64,000 nt of DNA from Rathayibacter caricis DSM 15933 (GTDB lineage Bacteria > Actinomycetota > Actinomycetes > Actinomycetales > Microbacteriaceae): contig NZ_PZPL01000001.1 in the NCBI RefSeq assembly GCF_003044275.1, positions 3,534,001 to 3,598,000 of the forward strand, written 5' to 3'. The translations under genes were made by a program, and so were the position numbers. How positions within the stretch are numbered: position 1 is the stretch's first letter; every line of letters starts with the position of its first letter. Shown piece by piece: positions 17,025 to 29,026 of this stretch. The notes beneath the pieces are model-generated. The model worked only from the letters and a program-made list of their open reading frames with translations. It was not told the origin of the DNA and searched no databases.

Positions 17025-17849
17025 ATGGGGGAACGCACTGCGGCGGCCGGCGAGCGGCGCTACGTCGCGATCGGCGACTCCTTCACCGAGGGCGTCGGCG
17101 ATCCGCATCCGCGACTGCCCAACGGAGTCAGGGGCTGGGCCGACCGCGTCGCCGACCGTCTCGCGAAGGCCGAGCCCGGCTGGGAGTACGCGAACCTCGC
17201 CATCCGCTCCAAGCGCCTCGCGCAGATCCGCGACGAGCAGCTCGAGCCCGCGCTCGCGCTGCGGCCCACGCTCGTCACCCTCTACGCCGGCGGGAACGAC
17301 ATCCTCGACCTCGGCACCGACATGGAGGTGCTGGTCCGGCGCTACGAGTCCCTCGTCGACGACCTCGCGACCACCGGCGCCGTGCTCGTGCTCTTCACGG
17401 GCTTCGACATCCCCGGACTGCCGGCGCCGCGGATGTTCGTGCGCCGCAATCGGATCTACAACAGCGCCGTGCGCCGCATCGCCCGGGAGCGCGGCGCGGT
17501 CCTCGTCGACTACTGGCGGATGCAGGCGTTCCGCGAGCCGATGATGTGGTCGCCCGATCGGATGCACCTCTCCCAGCGCGGCCACCGGTACCTCGCCGCC
17601 CGCGTACTCGACACCCTCGGAGTGCCGCACTCGATCTCGGACGGACCGTGGGATCCGCCCGAGCCGCTCACTCCCCTCGAGTGGCTGCGCGACCAGCAGC
17701 GCTGGACGACGGACTGGGTGCTCCCCCTGGTCGGCCGGAAGATCCGGCGCGTCACGCTCGGCGACCACCTGGAGCCCCGCTGGCCGGAACCGGTGCGCGT
17801 CCCTCCGAAGGGCGGCCTGCGCCGCCTCGCGCGGGAGGCCGGGAGCTAA
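17025..17849 (+). CDS. SGNH/GDSL-family hydrolase
   Basis: 274 aa. The nucleophile block is VAIGDSFTEGVGDP (about residue 20), the oxyanion glycine and asparagine are in LYAGGNDILDLG, and the catalytic Asp-His pair is in SPDRMHLSQRGHRY. No signal peptide is seen, so it is probably an intracellular esterase or lipase. The last 60 residues (PLTPLEWLRDQQRWTTDWV...) are a conserved tail in actinobacterial homologues, as I recall. It is divergent from the membrane-protein pair and stands alone. Confidence 0.9.
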   Translation: MGERTAAAGERRYVAIGDSFTEGVGDPHPRLPNGVRGWADRVADRLAKAEPGWEYANLAIRSKRLAQIRDEQLEPALALRPTLVTLYAGGNDILDLGTDMEVLVRRYESLVDDLATTGAVLVLFTGFDIPGLPAPRMFVRRNRIYNSAVRRIARERGAVLVDYWRMQAFREPMMWSPDRMHLSQRGHRYLAARVLDTLGVPHSISDGPWDPPEPLTPLEWLRDQQRWTTDWVLPLVGRKIRRVTLGDHLEPRWPEPVRVPPKGGLRRLAREAGS

Positions 17850-17855
17850 GGCCCG

Positions 17856-18074
17856 TCAGCTCAGCAGTGGCAGCACCAGCACCGGGAGCAGCACGGCGGC
17901 CAGCATCACGATCGGAGCCGCCCGTCCGGCGGCGGGGCTCGCCGGCGCCGCCCTCCGTGATGCTCCGGGCAGAGCCCGCCGGTCGATCGCGGCCACTCCC
18001 CCGCGGACCGACAGCGGCCCCTCCTCGAGGTCCCCCGGCCACAGCTCGACGAGCAGGCGACGGCTCCGCGCCAG
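17856..18074 (-). pseudogene. in-frame continuation beyond TAG: probable lost C-terminus of the neighbouring membrane protein
   Basis: The frame of the gene at 18075-18752 continues past its TAG for 72 codons to a TGA at 17856. The extra peptide looks coding: LARSRRLLVELWPGDLEEG, a linker, then a terminal hydrophobic helix (APIVMLAAVLLPVLVLPLLS). It has no good start codon of its own near its 5' end. The TAG would be TGG (Trp) with one base change. So this is probably the end of a 298-residue protein cut by a nonsense mutation, or by a sequence error. Stop-codon readthrough is possible but has no recognised signal here. Confidence 0.5.
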
Positions 18075-18752
18075 CTACGCGTCGCCGACGCGCGCGAGGG
18101 CGATCGGCACGGCGTTCGCCTGGGAGGATCCGATGCCCGCCCCGGCCCCGGCGGCGGCGAGCACGGCGGCCGCGACGACGAGCCGCTCCTCTCCGGTGAC
18201 GAGGAGGGTCGCGAACAGGAGGAGCAGACCGGCACCCGCCGTGACGACGCCCGCGATCGAGAGCAGGGCGACCAGCACCGAGCGGCTCCCGAGGCCGGCC
18301 GCGGCGCTCCGCGTCCGCGCCTCGGCGCGCTCGGCGGCCGACGGGCTGAGGATCCGCGCGAGGTCCGCCGGGGTCAGGGCGTCCTCGGGCAGGCGCACGT
18401 CGAACGGCAGATCGGCGGTCCGATCCAGATCGCTCCGGTCGAAGTCCGCCGGCACGGGCCACGCCGCCGCCGTGAACCGCCGCGCAGCACGGTCGGAGTG
18501 CCGACGGAGCTGCGACGCCGTCACGACCAGCGTCGTCGCCGCGATGAGTGCGAGCGGCAGAGCGGCGAGGGTGCGCAGCAGCGGCGGAGACGACTCCAGG
18601 ATCCCGCCGGACAGCAGCGCGAGCGCCGCCGCGAGACCCGCTCCCGCGAGCCCGCACAGCACGACCCCCGCCGCCACCCCGTACGACAGCCCGTCCCGGA
18701 TCGCCGCCGCCGTCTCGTCCCACTGCCGCGGCCGCCGCGCCCGTCGCTCCAT
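18075..18752 (-). CDS. membrane protein of unknown function, possibly truncated by TAG
   Basis: 225 aa from ATG 18752. A TAGCGT box ends 7 nt before that ATG (leaderless pattern) and covers the earlier GTG at 18761, so 18752 is the better start. Two hydrophobic segments near the N-terminus (AAGVVLCGLAGAGLAAALALL, LAALPLALIAATTLVVTA), a soluble middle (DFDRSDLDRTADLPFDVRL PEDALTPADLARIL split here), then two more helices (LVALLSIAGVVTAGAGLLLL, LVVAAAVLAAAGAGAGIG). No family recognised. The frame continues beyond the stop; see the neighbouring entry. Confidence 0.7.
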   Translation of the reverse strand: MERRARRPRQWDETAAAIRDGLSYGVAAGVVLCGLAGAGLAAALALLSGGILESSPPLLRTLAALPLALIAATTLVVTASQLRRHSDRAARRFTAAAWPVPADFDRSDLDRTADLPFDVRLPEDALTPADLARILSPSAAERAEARTRSAAAGLGSRSVLVALLSIAGVVTAGAGLLLLFATLLVTGEERLVVAAAVLAAAGAGAGIGSSQANAVPIALARVGDA

Positions 18753-18795
18753 CCGCCCCACGCTACCCGCCGCCCCGAGGACGCCACTCCCTTCG

Positions 18796-18960
18796 CTGGT
18801 CGAGCAGCCCCTACGAGCGCTTCGAGACCCGCGCCCTCCCTTGCTGGTCGAGTAGCCCCGCAGGGGCGTATCGAGACCCGCCGACGCCAGCGGATCGGCG
18901 ATCCCACCGGACCGACCGGTGGATCTCGATACGCCCGCTGCGCGGCCTACTCGATCAGCA
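18796..18960. repeat. three copies of a Microbacteriaceae-type dispersed repeat
   Basis: Copies lie at 18796-18829 and 18844-18879 (consensus CTGGTCGAGTAGCCCC then GCGTATCGAGACCC) and, inverted, at about 18922-18960 (GATCTCGATACGCCCG then GCGGCCTACTCGATCAGCA). Each is an imperfect palindrome. The same element occurs three times more at 29027-29170. I associate it with intergenic regions of this family. No protein is coded. Confidence 0.85.
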
Positions 18961-19000
18961 GAGAGCGCGTGCCACTCGATCGGCAGAGGAACCCCGGACG

Positions 19001-19068
19001 CGAGGGAACCCCGACCCGTCGAGGGATCCCGCCGGAGCGGGTTCCTTCGACGGTCCGGGGTTCCCTCG
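19001..19068 (-). terminator. long hairpin after ilvC
   Basis: CGAGGGAACCCCG at the left and CGGGGTTCCCTCG at the right pair perfectly, with further near-perfect pairing inward (CCCGTCGAGGGATCCCGC against GCGGGTTCCTTCGACGG) around a CGGA loop. It lies 20 bases beyond the ilvC stop and is the likely end of the ilvB-ilvN-ilvC transcript. Confidence 0.8.
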
Positions 19069-19088
19069 GTCCGTCAGGCGTCAGTGCG

Positions 19089-22368
<3,280 letters not shown>

Positions 22369-22602
22369 CTCGAGCGAGCGGACGACCGCCTGCGCTCCGG
22401 TGAGGGTCTCGACCGCGGGGCCGGGGCCGCTGCGGACGCGGCGGGGCGGGGTGGCTGGGGCGTGGGTGCGGGATGCACGGCGGACGGGTCCGGGGTCATG
22501 CGGGTGTCGTTTCCTTCGAGAGGGAGTGCGGCGGCGGGCCCGGGACCGCGAGGTCCTGGACGCGGGAGGCGCGAGTGCGCGGCCGGCGGGAGCGGGCCGG
22601 GG

Positions 22603-24297
22603 TCACCCGGTGGTGGCGCCCACGGCCGCCGAGCGCACGAGCTTGGCGTACTTGGCGAGGACACCGCGGGTGTAGCGCGGAGGAAGGGGGGCCCAGCCTT
22701 CTCGGCGGGCGGCGAGCTCGGAGTCGTCGACAAGTAGGTCGATCGAGCGAGCGGCGATGTCGACCCGAATCGGGTCCCCATCGCGCACGAATGCGATGGG
22801 ACCTGCGTCCACCGATTCGGGTGCTATGTGTCCGATGCACAGGCCGGTTGTGCCGCCTGAGAATCGTCCGTCGGTCAAGAGTAGTACATCTTTTCCGAGG
22901 CCCGCGCCCTTGATGGCGGCGGTGATGGCGAGCATCTCGCGCATCCCCGGGCCGCCCTTCGGGCCCTCGTAGCGGATGACCACCACGTCGCCCTTCTCGA
23001 TCTCGCCGTTCGTCAGGGCGTCCATCGCGGCGCGCTCGCGCTCGAAGACGCGCGCGGGTCCCTCGAACACGGACGCGTCGAAGCCGGCCGTCTTGACGAC
23101 CGCGCCCTCGGGGGCGAGCGAGCCCTTGAGGATCGTCAGGCCGCCGGTCGCGTGGATCGGGTTGTCGAGCGTGCGGATGACCTCGCCGTCCAGCGGCGCG
23201 ATGTCCATCGCCGCGAGGTTCTCGGCGACCGTCTTGCCGGTGACCGTCAGGCAGTCGCCGTGCAGGAGGCCGGCGTCGAGCAGCGCCTTCATGACGGCGG
23301 GGACGCCGCCGTGGCGGTCCACGTCGTTCATGACGTACTTGCCGAAGGGCTTGAGGTCGCCGATGTGCGGGATCGTGTCGCCGATGCGGTTGAAGTCGTC
23401 GATCGTGAGGTCGACCTCGGCCTCGTTGGCGATCGCGAGCAGGTGCAGGATGACGTTGGTCGAGCCGCCGAAGGCCATCGCGACGGCGATCGCGTTCTCG
23501 AACGCCTCCTTCGTCAGGATGTCGCGCGCGGTGGTGCCGTTGCGCAGCAGCTCCACGACGGCCTCGCCGGACTTGCGGGCGAAGTAGTCGCGGCGGCGGT
23601 CGGCCGCGGCGGGCGAGGCCGAGCCGGGCAGGCTCATCCCGAGCGCCTCGGCGACGCTGGCCATGGTGTTCGCGGTGTACATGCCGCCGCACGAGCCCTC
23701 GCCCGGGGCGAAGGCGCACTCGATGCGCTTGGCGTCCTCCTCGGACATGATCCCGGCCTTCACGCCGCCGACCGCCTCGAAGGAGTCGATGATCGTGATG
23801 TCCTTCTCGGTGCCGTCCGAGAGCTTGACCCAGCCCGGGGCGATCGATCCGGCGTAGACGAAGACGGCGGCGAGGTCGAGTCGCGCGGCGGCCATCAGCA
23901 TGCCGGGCAGCGACTTGTCGCAGCCGGCGAGCATGACGGTGCCGTCGAGGCGCTCGGCCATCATCACGGTCTCGACGGAGTCGGCGATGACCTCGCGCGA
24001 GACGAGCGAGAAGTGCATGCCCTCGTGGCCCATCGAGATGCCGTCCGACACCGAGACGGTGCCGAACTGCAGCGGGTACCCGCCGCCCGAGTGCACGCCC
24101 TCCTTCGCGGAGCGCGCGAGGCGCTCGAGGGAGAGGTTGCAGGGGGTGATCTCGTTCCAGGAGGAGGCGATCCCGATCTGGGGCTTCTCCCAGTCGTCGT
24201 CGCCCATTCCGACGGCGCGGAGCATCCCGCGGGACGTCGTGGCCTCGATGCCGTCCGTGACGGTGCGCGAACGAGGCTTCCAATCGATTTCCGGCAT
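22603..24297 (-). CDS. ilvD: dihydroxy-acid dehydratase
   Basis: 564 aa Fe-S dehydratase, third step of Ile/Val synthesis. Cysteine ligands appear in [23 protein letters not shown] and [47 protein letters not shown] and [19 protein letters not shown] are typical of the C-terminal half. A TAGCCT box ends 6 nt before the ATG, so the mRNA is probably leaderless. Codons for residues about 468-538 (22683-22896) are unlike the rest of the gene: AAA, GTA, CTA, TTG, CGA, TCA, ACA, ATA, GCA, GAA. ilvB follows after about 100 bases. Confidence 0.96.
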   Translation of the reverse strand: MPEIDWKPRSRTVTDGIEATTSRGMLRAVGMGDDDWEKPQIGIASSWNEITPCNLSLERLARSAKEGVHSGGGYPLQFGTVSVSDGISMGHEGMHFSLVSREVIADSVETVMMAERLDGTVMLAGCDKSLPGMLMAAARLDLAAVFVYAGSIAPGWVKLSDGTEKDITIIDSFEAVGGVKAGIMSEEDAKRIECAFAPGEGSCGGMYTANTMASVAEALGMSLPGSASPAAADRRRDYFARKSGEAVVELLRNGTTARDILTKEAFENAIAVAMAFGGSTNVILHLLAIANEAEVDLTIDDFNRIGDTIPHIGDLKPFGKYVMNDVDRHGGVPAVMKALLDAGLLHGDCLTVTGKTVAENLAAMDIAPLDGEVIRTLDNPIHATGGLTILKGSLAPEGAVVKTAGFDASVFEGPARVFERERAAMDALTNGEIEKGDVVVIRYEGPKGGPGMREMLAITAAIKGAGLGKDVLLLTDGRFSGGTTGLCIGHIAPESVDAGPIAFVRDGDPIRVDIAARSIDLLVDDSELAARREGWAPLPPRYTRGVLAKYAKLVRSAAVGATTG

Positions 24298-24362
24298 GTG
24301 ACGAGGCTACCGCCTCGCGACCCCTGCTCCGGCGCTCCCGAGCGCCCCGATCGCGCTCCTCG

Positions 24363-25178
24363 TCAGGCCGAGGCGCCGCGGAACTCCGCCAGCAGGGAGA
24401 GCACGTGCGCGACCTGCTCCGGGCCCCGCACGCGGTACGCCGCGGAGGTGGTGCCCGGCCCGCTCTTCACGCCCACGTCACCCGCGCGCATCACGGCGAA
24501 GGCGTCCTCGTCGGTCACGTCGTCGCCCGCGTAGAGCACCGCGGTGGCGCCGGTGTAGCGGCGCAGGTGCTCGACGGCCTCGCCCTTGGTCGTGGAGCGC
24601 ACCGAGAACTCGAGCACGTTCTTGCCCTCGCGCACGTGGACGCCCGCGACCTCGGCGCGCGCCTCCGAGAGGGCGACGACGTGCGCGACCCTGCTGTGCT
24701 TGTCGGTGGCGAGACGGGTGTGCAGGGCGAAGCCGGCCGGCTTGTCCTCGATCCACACGTTGTCGATCCCGCGGGCGATGCCCTTGAGCACGCCCTCGAG
24801 CCGGTCGACCTTGGCGAGCTCGACGGGGTTCAGACGCACGGCGTCCTCGTCGGGGTCGAGCCGGATCTCCACTCCGTGGGAGCCGACGAGCAGGGCCTCG
24901 TCGGGGAGCTGCGACACCTCCTCCAGGCTCTCGAGCGCTCGACCCGAGACGAGCGCGACGCGGGTGCCGGGCAGGCCGAGGAGGCGCAGCACGGCCTCGC
25001 GCGCCTCGGGCAGGGCGCGGGCGCGCGCGGGGTCGTCGACCTCCGGGGCGAGGGTGCCGTCGAAGTCGAGGGCGACGAGCAGCCGACCGGTCGCCGCCAG
25101 CTCGCGCAGAGCGAGGACGAGGCGGTCGGGGACGCCGGGGAGGTGCGGGTCGACGGGCGAGGGGGTGACGGTGCTCAT
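24363..25178 (-). CDS. otsB: trehalose-6-phosphate phosphatase
   Basis: 271 aa HAD phosphatase. The nucleophile motif is [16 protein letters not shown] (about residue 40), followed by [19 protein letters not shown] and [17 protein letters not shown] (motif III lysine); [16 protein letters not shown] is motif IV. It removes phosphate from trehalose-6-P made by OtsA. The start overlaps the otsA stop by 4 bases, so the pair is coupled. The open frame extending up to 26657 is a shadow of otsA. Confidence 0.95.
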   Translation of the reverse strand: MSTVTPSPVDPHLPGVPDRLVLALRELAATGRLLVALDFDGTLAPEVDDPARARALPEAREAVLRLLGLPGTRVALVSGRALESLEEVSQLPDEALLVGSHGVEIRLDPDEDAVRLNPVELAKVDRLEGVLKGIARGIDNVWIEDKPAGFALHTRLATDKHSRVAHVVALSEARAEVAGVHVREGKNVLEFSVRSTTKGEAVEHLRRYTGATAVLYAGDDVTDEDAFAVMRAGDVGVKSGPGTTSAAYRVRGPEQVAHVLSLLAEFRGASA

Positions 25179-26716
25179 CGCGCCTCCGCCTCCTTGCCGC
25201 GCTCGGAGTCCTCGCGGTGCTCGGCCTCCTGGCCGACGGGGGCCTCCTGGCCGCGCGCCGCCGGGCGCACGTCGAGCTGCTGGCCCGCGGCGTGCTCGGT
25301 GAGGGCCGCGAGGAAGCTCTCGGACCAGCGCGCGACGTCGTTCTCGAGGACCCGGCGGCGCAGGGCCCGCATCCGCCGCGTCTTCTCGGCCCGCGGCATG
25401 CGCGCGGCGGCCTCCATCGCGTCCTTCAGCCCCGAGATGTCGTGCGGGTTGATCTGCACCGCCTGCTTCAGCTCGTCGGCCGCTCCGGTGAACTCGCTCA
25501 GCACCAGCACGCCGTCGTTGTCGAAGCGCGAGGCGACGTACTCCTTGGCGACGAGGTTCATCCCGTCGCGCAGCGCCGTGACGAGCATCACGTCGGCGGC
25601 GAGGTAGAGGGCCACCATCTCCTCGCGGGGGTAGCCGTGGTGGAGGTAGCTGATCGCCGGGTGCCCGATCCTGCCGTAGTCGCCGTTGATCCGGCCGACC
25701 TGCAGCTCGATGTCGTCGCGCAGCTGGCGGTAGGTGTCGACGCGCTCGCGACTGGGGCTCGCGACCTGCACGAGCACGGCGTCGGCGGTGCTGAGGCGGC
25801 CGTCGGCGAGGAGCTCGCCGAACGCCTTCAGGCGGTGCCCGATGCCCTTGGTGTAGTCGAGCCGGTCGACGCCGAGCATGATCACCTCGGGGTTCCCGAG
25901 CTCGTCGCGGATCTCCTTCGCGCGCGCCTGGATCTCGGGCGTGCGGGCCATCTCCTCGAAGAAGGCCGAATCGATCGAGATCGGGAAGTGCCGTGCCACC
26001 ACGGGCCGCACGCTCGCCCCCCGGCGGGAGCGGTTGACGCGCCGAGTGCCGCCGGCGGCCTCGTCCTCGACCGGGACCTCGACGACGGTGCTGCGGGTGT
26101 CGTAGCCGAGCAGTCGCCGCACCGCCCGGAGGAAGCTGCCGGCGTCGCCCTGGCGCTGGAAGCCGATGACGTCGGCGCCCAGCAGGCCCTCGACGATCTG
26201 CTTGCGCCACGGCAGCTGGGCGAAGATCCCGTACGGCGGGAACGGGATGTGGTTGAAGAAGCCGATCGTGACGTCGGGTCGGAGCTCGCGGAGCATCTTG
26301 GGCACGAGCTGCAGCTGGTAGTCCTGCACCCAGACCACGCCGTTCTCCTCCGTCACCGCGGCGGCGGCCTCGGCGAAGCGCCGATTGACCCGCACGTAGG
26401 CGTCCCACCAGTCGCGGTGGTAGGTGGGGGGCGCGATGACGTCGTGGTAGAGCGGCCAGAGCGTGTCGTTCGAGAAGCCCTCGTAGTAGTCCTCGAGCTC
26501 CTGCGCGCTGAGTGCGACGGGCACGATGAGCACGCCGTCGTTCTCGAACGGGGCGACGACCTCGTCGGCGACTCCCGGCCAGCCCACCCAGGCGCCCTCG
26601 TTCGCCCGCATGACGGGCTCGAGCGCGGTCACCAGGCCGCCGGGGGACGTCTTCCACGAGGCGGTGCCGTCCTCGGCCGTCACACGGTCGACGGGGAGCC
26701 GGTTGGACACCACCAC
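25175..26716 (-). CDS. otsA: trehalose-6-phosphate synthase (GT20)
   Basis: 513 aa from GTG 26716. It joins UDP-glucose (or another NDP-glucose) and glucose-6-P. Family motifs: [11 protein letters not shown] at the very start, [69 protein letters not shown] and [30 protein letters not shown]. The frame is open 153 bases upstream with no ATG, GTG or TTG, and FVVVSNRLP implies the natural start may be a little earlier, so the start is uncertain. The C-terminal tail after AGQQLDVRP is polar and probably disordered. Confidence 0.93.
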   Translation of the reverse strand: MVVSNRLPVDRVTAEDGTASWKTSPGGLVTALEPVMRANEGAWVGWPGVADEVVAPFENDGVLIVPVALSAQELEDYYEGFSNDTLWPLYHDVIAPPTYHRDWWDAYVRVNRRFAEAAAAVTEENGVVWVQDYQLQLVPKMLRELRPDVTIGFFNHIPFPPYGIFAQLPWRKQIVEGLLGADVIGFQRQGDAGSFLRAVRRLLGYDTRSTVVEVPVEDEAAGGTRRVNRSRRGASVRPVVARHFPISIDSAFFEEMARTPEIQARAKEIRDELGNPEVIMLGVDRLDYTKGIGHRLKAFGELLADGRLSTADAVLVQVASPSRERVDTYRQLRDDIELQVGRINGDYGRIGHPAISYLHHGYPREEMVALYLAADVMLVTALRDGMNLVAKEYVASRFDNDGVLVLSEFTGAADELKQAVQINPHDISGLKDAMEAAARMPRAEKTRRMRALRRRVLENDVARWSESFLAALTEHAAGQQLDVRPAARGQEAPVGQEAEHREDSERGKEAEAR

Positions 26717-26869
26717 GAACGCGTTGCGCGGCGCCGGAGCACCGTCCTGGAGGTCGGGAACTGCGTGCTCGGAGATGGTGTACCCCTCGTCGAATCGGGT
26801 CGTCGTGGACCCCAGGAGGCTACCAGCCCCTCTCGAACGGGTGTCGGACAGGAGATGTCCGCCCGCCGC

Positions 26870-28027
26870 TCAGCCCTGCGTCAGCGCAAGAGCGAGCACG
26901 GCGCCGCCGACGGTCGGCACGACCGCGACGAGACCGAGCAGCGCGTACTGCGCCCACGAGATCCGGACGCCCATCGCCGTCAGCCGCTGGTGCCAGAGCA
27001 GCGTCGCGAGCGACGCCCACGGCGTGATCAGCGGACCGGCGTTGACGCCGATCAGCAGGGCGACCAGTCGCACCGGATCCGCGGCCACGGGCTCGAGAGC
27101 GAGGTACGCCGGCAGGTTGTCGACGAGGTTCGCGGCCACGGCTCCGGAGCCGGCGAGACGCAGCAGGTCCGCGACTCCGCCGCCCTGCCCCGCGACCACG
27201 GCGAGCGCCGCCCCCAGCCCGAGCTGGTGCGCCGCCTCCATCGCGACGAAGAGGCCGGCCGCGAAGACGACGAGCTGCCACGGGAGGAGCGAGGCGCGGA
27301 GCGCGCGGGGCCGGCGCACCGCGAACAGGACGACCAGCACCACCGCCGCGGCCGTGGCGGGGATCCACACCTCCAGCCCGGACACCAGCGCGGGCAGCAG
27401 GAGGGCCACCACCGCGCCGGAGCCGACGAGCAGCACGCGGTCCCCGATCGGCGTCCGCTCCCCCGCGCTGTAGCGGCCCGCCAGCTCGCGGCGGTACCGG
27501 ATCGCGAGCACCAGCACCGGGACCGCGGCGGCCACCAGGGCGGGCAGAGCGGTCAGCGCGGCGAACTCGAGCGGCCCGTCGACGCCGAGCCGACGCTCCG
27601 CGAGCAGGTTCGTGAGGTTCGACACGGGCAGCAGGAGCGACGCGCAGTTCGCCAGCCAGACCGTCGCCATCGCGAACGGCAGGGGCGACACCTTCACGTG
27701 CGCCGCGAGCAGCACCACGACGGGCGTCAGCAGCACCGCGGTCGTGTCGAGCGACAGGAAGACCGTGCTCAGCACCGCGAGGAGCACGACGAGCAGCCAG
27801 AGCACGGCCGTGCGGCCTCGACCCCAGACGGCGGCGCGCTCGGCGACCACGGTGAAGACGCCCGCCTCCGAGGCCAGCTCGGCCACGACCGTGACCGCCA
27901 CCACGAAGGCGAGGATCGGTCCCGTCCGCTCGACGAGCTCGCCCAGCGCCTCGGGAGGGAGGACGCCCGTGAGCACCGCCACCGCTCCGAGCAGGAGCAG
28001 GACCACCCCGATGACTGCGGTGCGCAT
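26870..28027 (-). CDS. ArsB/NhaD-like (IT superfamily) membrane permease
   Basis: 385 aa from ATG 28027, with GGGAGGAACGG upstream. About ten or eleven helices. FLSLDTTAVLLTPVVVLLA, VWLANCASLLLPVSNLTNLL and VNAGPLITPWASLATLLWH match the repeated signatures of arsenite/citrate/sodium transporters of the IT superfamily. No arsR, arsC or ACR3 gene is nearby, so arsenite export is only one option; organic or inorganic anion transport is equally possible. It stands alone between otsA and the small membrane-protein gene. Confidence 0.82.
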   Translation of the reverse strand: MRTAVIGVVLLLLGAVAVLTGVLPPEALGELVERTGPILAFVVAVTVVAELASEAGVFTVVAERAAVWGRGRTAVLWLLVVLLAVLSTVFLSLDTTAVLLTPVVVLLAAHVKVSPLPFAMATVWLANCASLLLPVSNLTNLLAERRLGVDGPLEFAALTALPALVAAAVPVLVLAIRYRRELAGRYSAGERTPIGDRVLLVGSGAVVALLLPALVSGLEVWIPATAAAVVLVVLFAVRRPRALRASLLPWQLVVFAAGLFVAMEAAHQLGLGAALAVVAGQGGGVADLLRLAGSGAVAANLVDNLPAYLALEPVAADPVRLVALLIGVNAGPLITPWASLATLLWHQRLTAMGVRISWAQYALLGLVAVVPTVGGAVLALALTQG

Positions 28028-28163
28028 GCGGTTCCGTTCCTCCCGGCGCCCGGATGCTGCCGGGCGGCGGTCCACGGTAGCGGGAGGACGGGTCCGTCCT
28101 GTCAACCGCTCCGGGCATCGCGACGGCACCGGTAGCGTCGTCGTGAACACCGGGAGGCAATCG

Positions 28164-28373
28164 ATGCGCAAGTTCATCCTCAACTCGAGCGTCATCAGCG
28201 CGCTGGTCGGCGGCTGGTCGATCCTTCAGACGACCCGCAAGGGGCCGCGCGACTGGCGACTCGTCCTGCAGTGGGTCAGCTGGGCGATCGCCGTGGCGGT
28301 CGCCTTCGGATCCGTCTCCTACGACTCCAAGGAGCTCGCCAAGGAGGAGAAGGGCAAGAAGCGCGATCGCTGA
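28164..28373 (+). CDS. small single- or two-pass membrane protein
   Basis: 69 aa, ATG 7 bases after GGGAGG. A central hydrophobic segment (LQWVSWAIAVAVAFGSVSY) and a very basic end (ELAKEEKGKKRDR). A TAGCGT box at 28132-28137 could be the -10. The last codons (CGC GAT CGC TGA) form the first part of a 34-bp tandem repeat that continues downstream. No family recognised. Confidence 0.7.
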   Translation: MRKFILNSSVISALVGGWSILQTTRKGPRDWRLVLQWVSWAIAVAVAFGSVSYDSKELAKEEKGKKRDR

Positions 28374-28478
28374 TCGCGCTGACGGGAATCGTGTGCGCGA
28401 TCGCTGATCGCGCTGACGGGAATCGTGTGCGCGATCGCTGATCGCGCTGACGGGAATCGTGTGCGCGATCGGTGATCG
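28361..28478. repeat. 34-bp tandem repeat, three exact copies plus a partial
   Basis: The unit GCGCGATCGCTGATCGCGCT plus GACGGGAATCGTGT repeats exactly at 28361-28394, 28395-28428 and 28429-28462, then a diverged partial copy (GCGCGATCGGTGATCG). The first copy includes the stop codon of the gene at 28164-28373. Each unit contains GCGATCGCTGATCGC, which is partly palindromic (GCGATC..GATCGC). Confidence 0.93.
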
Positions 28479-28588
28479 TGCCCGCTGACGCGCCGTTCGC
28501 CCTGTGCGGCGGCGTGTCAGCGGACCCCGTCCCCGCTCCCCCGCGACACTGGTCTCAGCTGTTGGTCGCACGGGAATCGGGGTTCGTC

Positions 28589-28996
28589 ATGAGGTTTCGT
28601 CTGAGGCGCCGCCCGCCGGTCCCCGAGGTCGTCGCGGCCCCGGCGCTCACGCAGGACGAGCTCTTCGCCGTCGTGCACGAGCGCCTCGCCGCGTTCGTCG
28701 GCTCCGACGGGGCGTGGGTCGTCACGCGCCGCAGCCACGACGACCGCGATCCGATCTTCCACGGGATGCTCGCGAGGTCCCTGGCGCACGAGCTCGCCGG
28801 AGCGATCCAGGCGCAGCAGCTGCGCGCAGGCGTCGCGGAGACCGAGAATCCCGTCACCTCGGCGATCCCGGTGATGCGCGCCTCCACTCCGCCCGTCGAG
28901 ACGGAGCCCGCGGCCCTCACCTGGGAACCGAAGCCGATCGCCGTCTGGGCGGAGCCCGACGCACCCGCGCAGCTCCCGGTCGACGCGACCCGCTAG
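28589..28996 (+). CDS. hypothetical protein
   Basis: 135 aa from ATG 28589; an earlier ATG at 28472 lies in repeat-derived sequence and is less likely. A basic start ([13 protein letters not shown]) is followed by a helical stretch (TQDELFAVVHERLAAFVGSDGAWVVTRR ... FHGMLARSLAHELAGAIQAQQ, given in parts) and a P/E/A-rich tail. No domain recognised and no membrane helix. Flanked by repeats on both sides. Confidence 0.6.
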   Translation: MRFRLRRRPPVPEVVAAPALTQDELFAVVHERLAAFVGSDGAWVVTRRSHDDRDPIFHGMLARSLAHELAGAIQAQQLRAGVAETENPVTSAIPVMRASTPPVETEPAALTWEPKPIAVWAEPDAPAQLPVDATR

Positions 28997-29026
28997 GCCC
29001 GGCGAGCGGATCCCGCCCCTCCCCTG

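Larger units (their letters stand above)
18762..19088. other. 327-base intergenic region: repeats plus ilvC terminator
   Basis: No gene seen. It holds three copies of a dispersed palindromic repeat (18796-18960) and a long hairpin next to the ilvC stop (19001-19068). Confidence 0.8.

Noticed and set aside
18961..19068. Possible CRISPR or tRNA-like element near ilvC
   Set aside because: The repeats are inverted, not direct with spacers, and form a single long hairpin. A terminator fits better.
24363..26657. A single 764-aa reading frame covering otsB and most of otsA
   Set aside because: Only the last 271 residues resemble a protein family (OtsB). The rest is antisense-like composition within otsA's true frame.
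28472..28588. Longer form of the hypothetical protein at 28589
   Set aside because: The upstream residues come from the end of the tandem repeat and show no conserved pattern. The internal ATG is preceded by more normal coding sequence.
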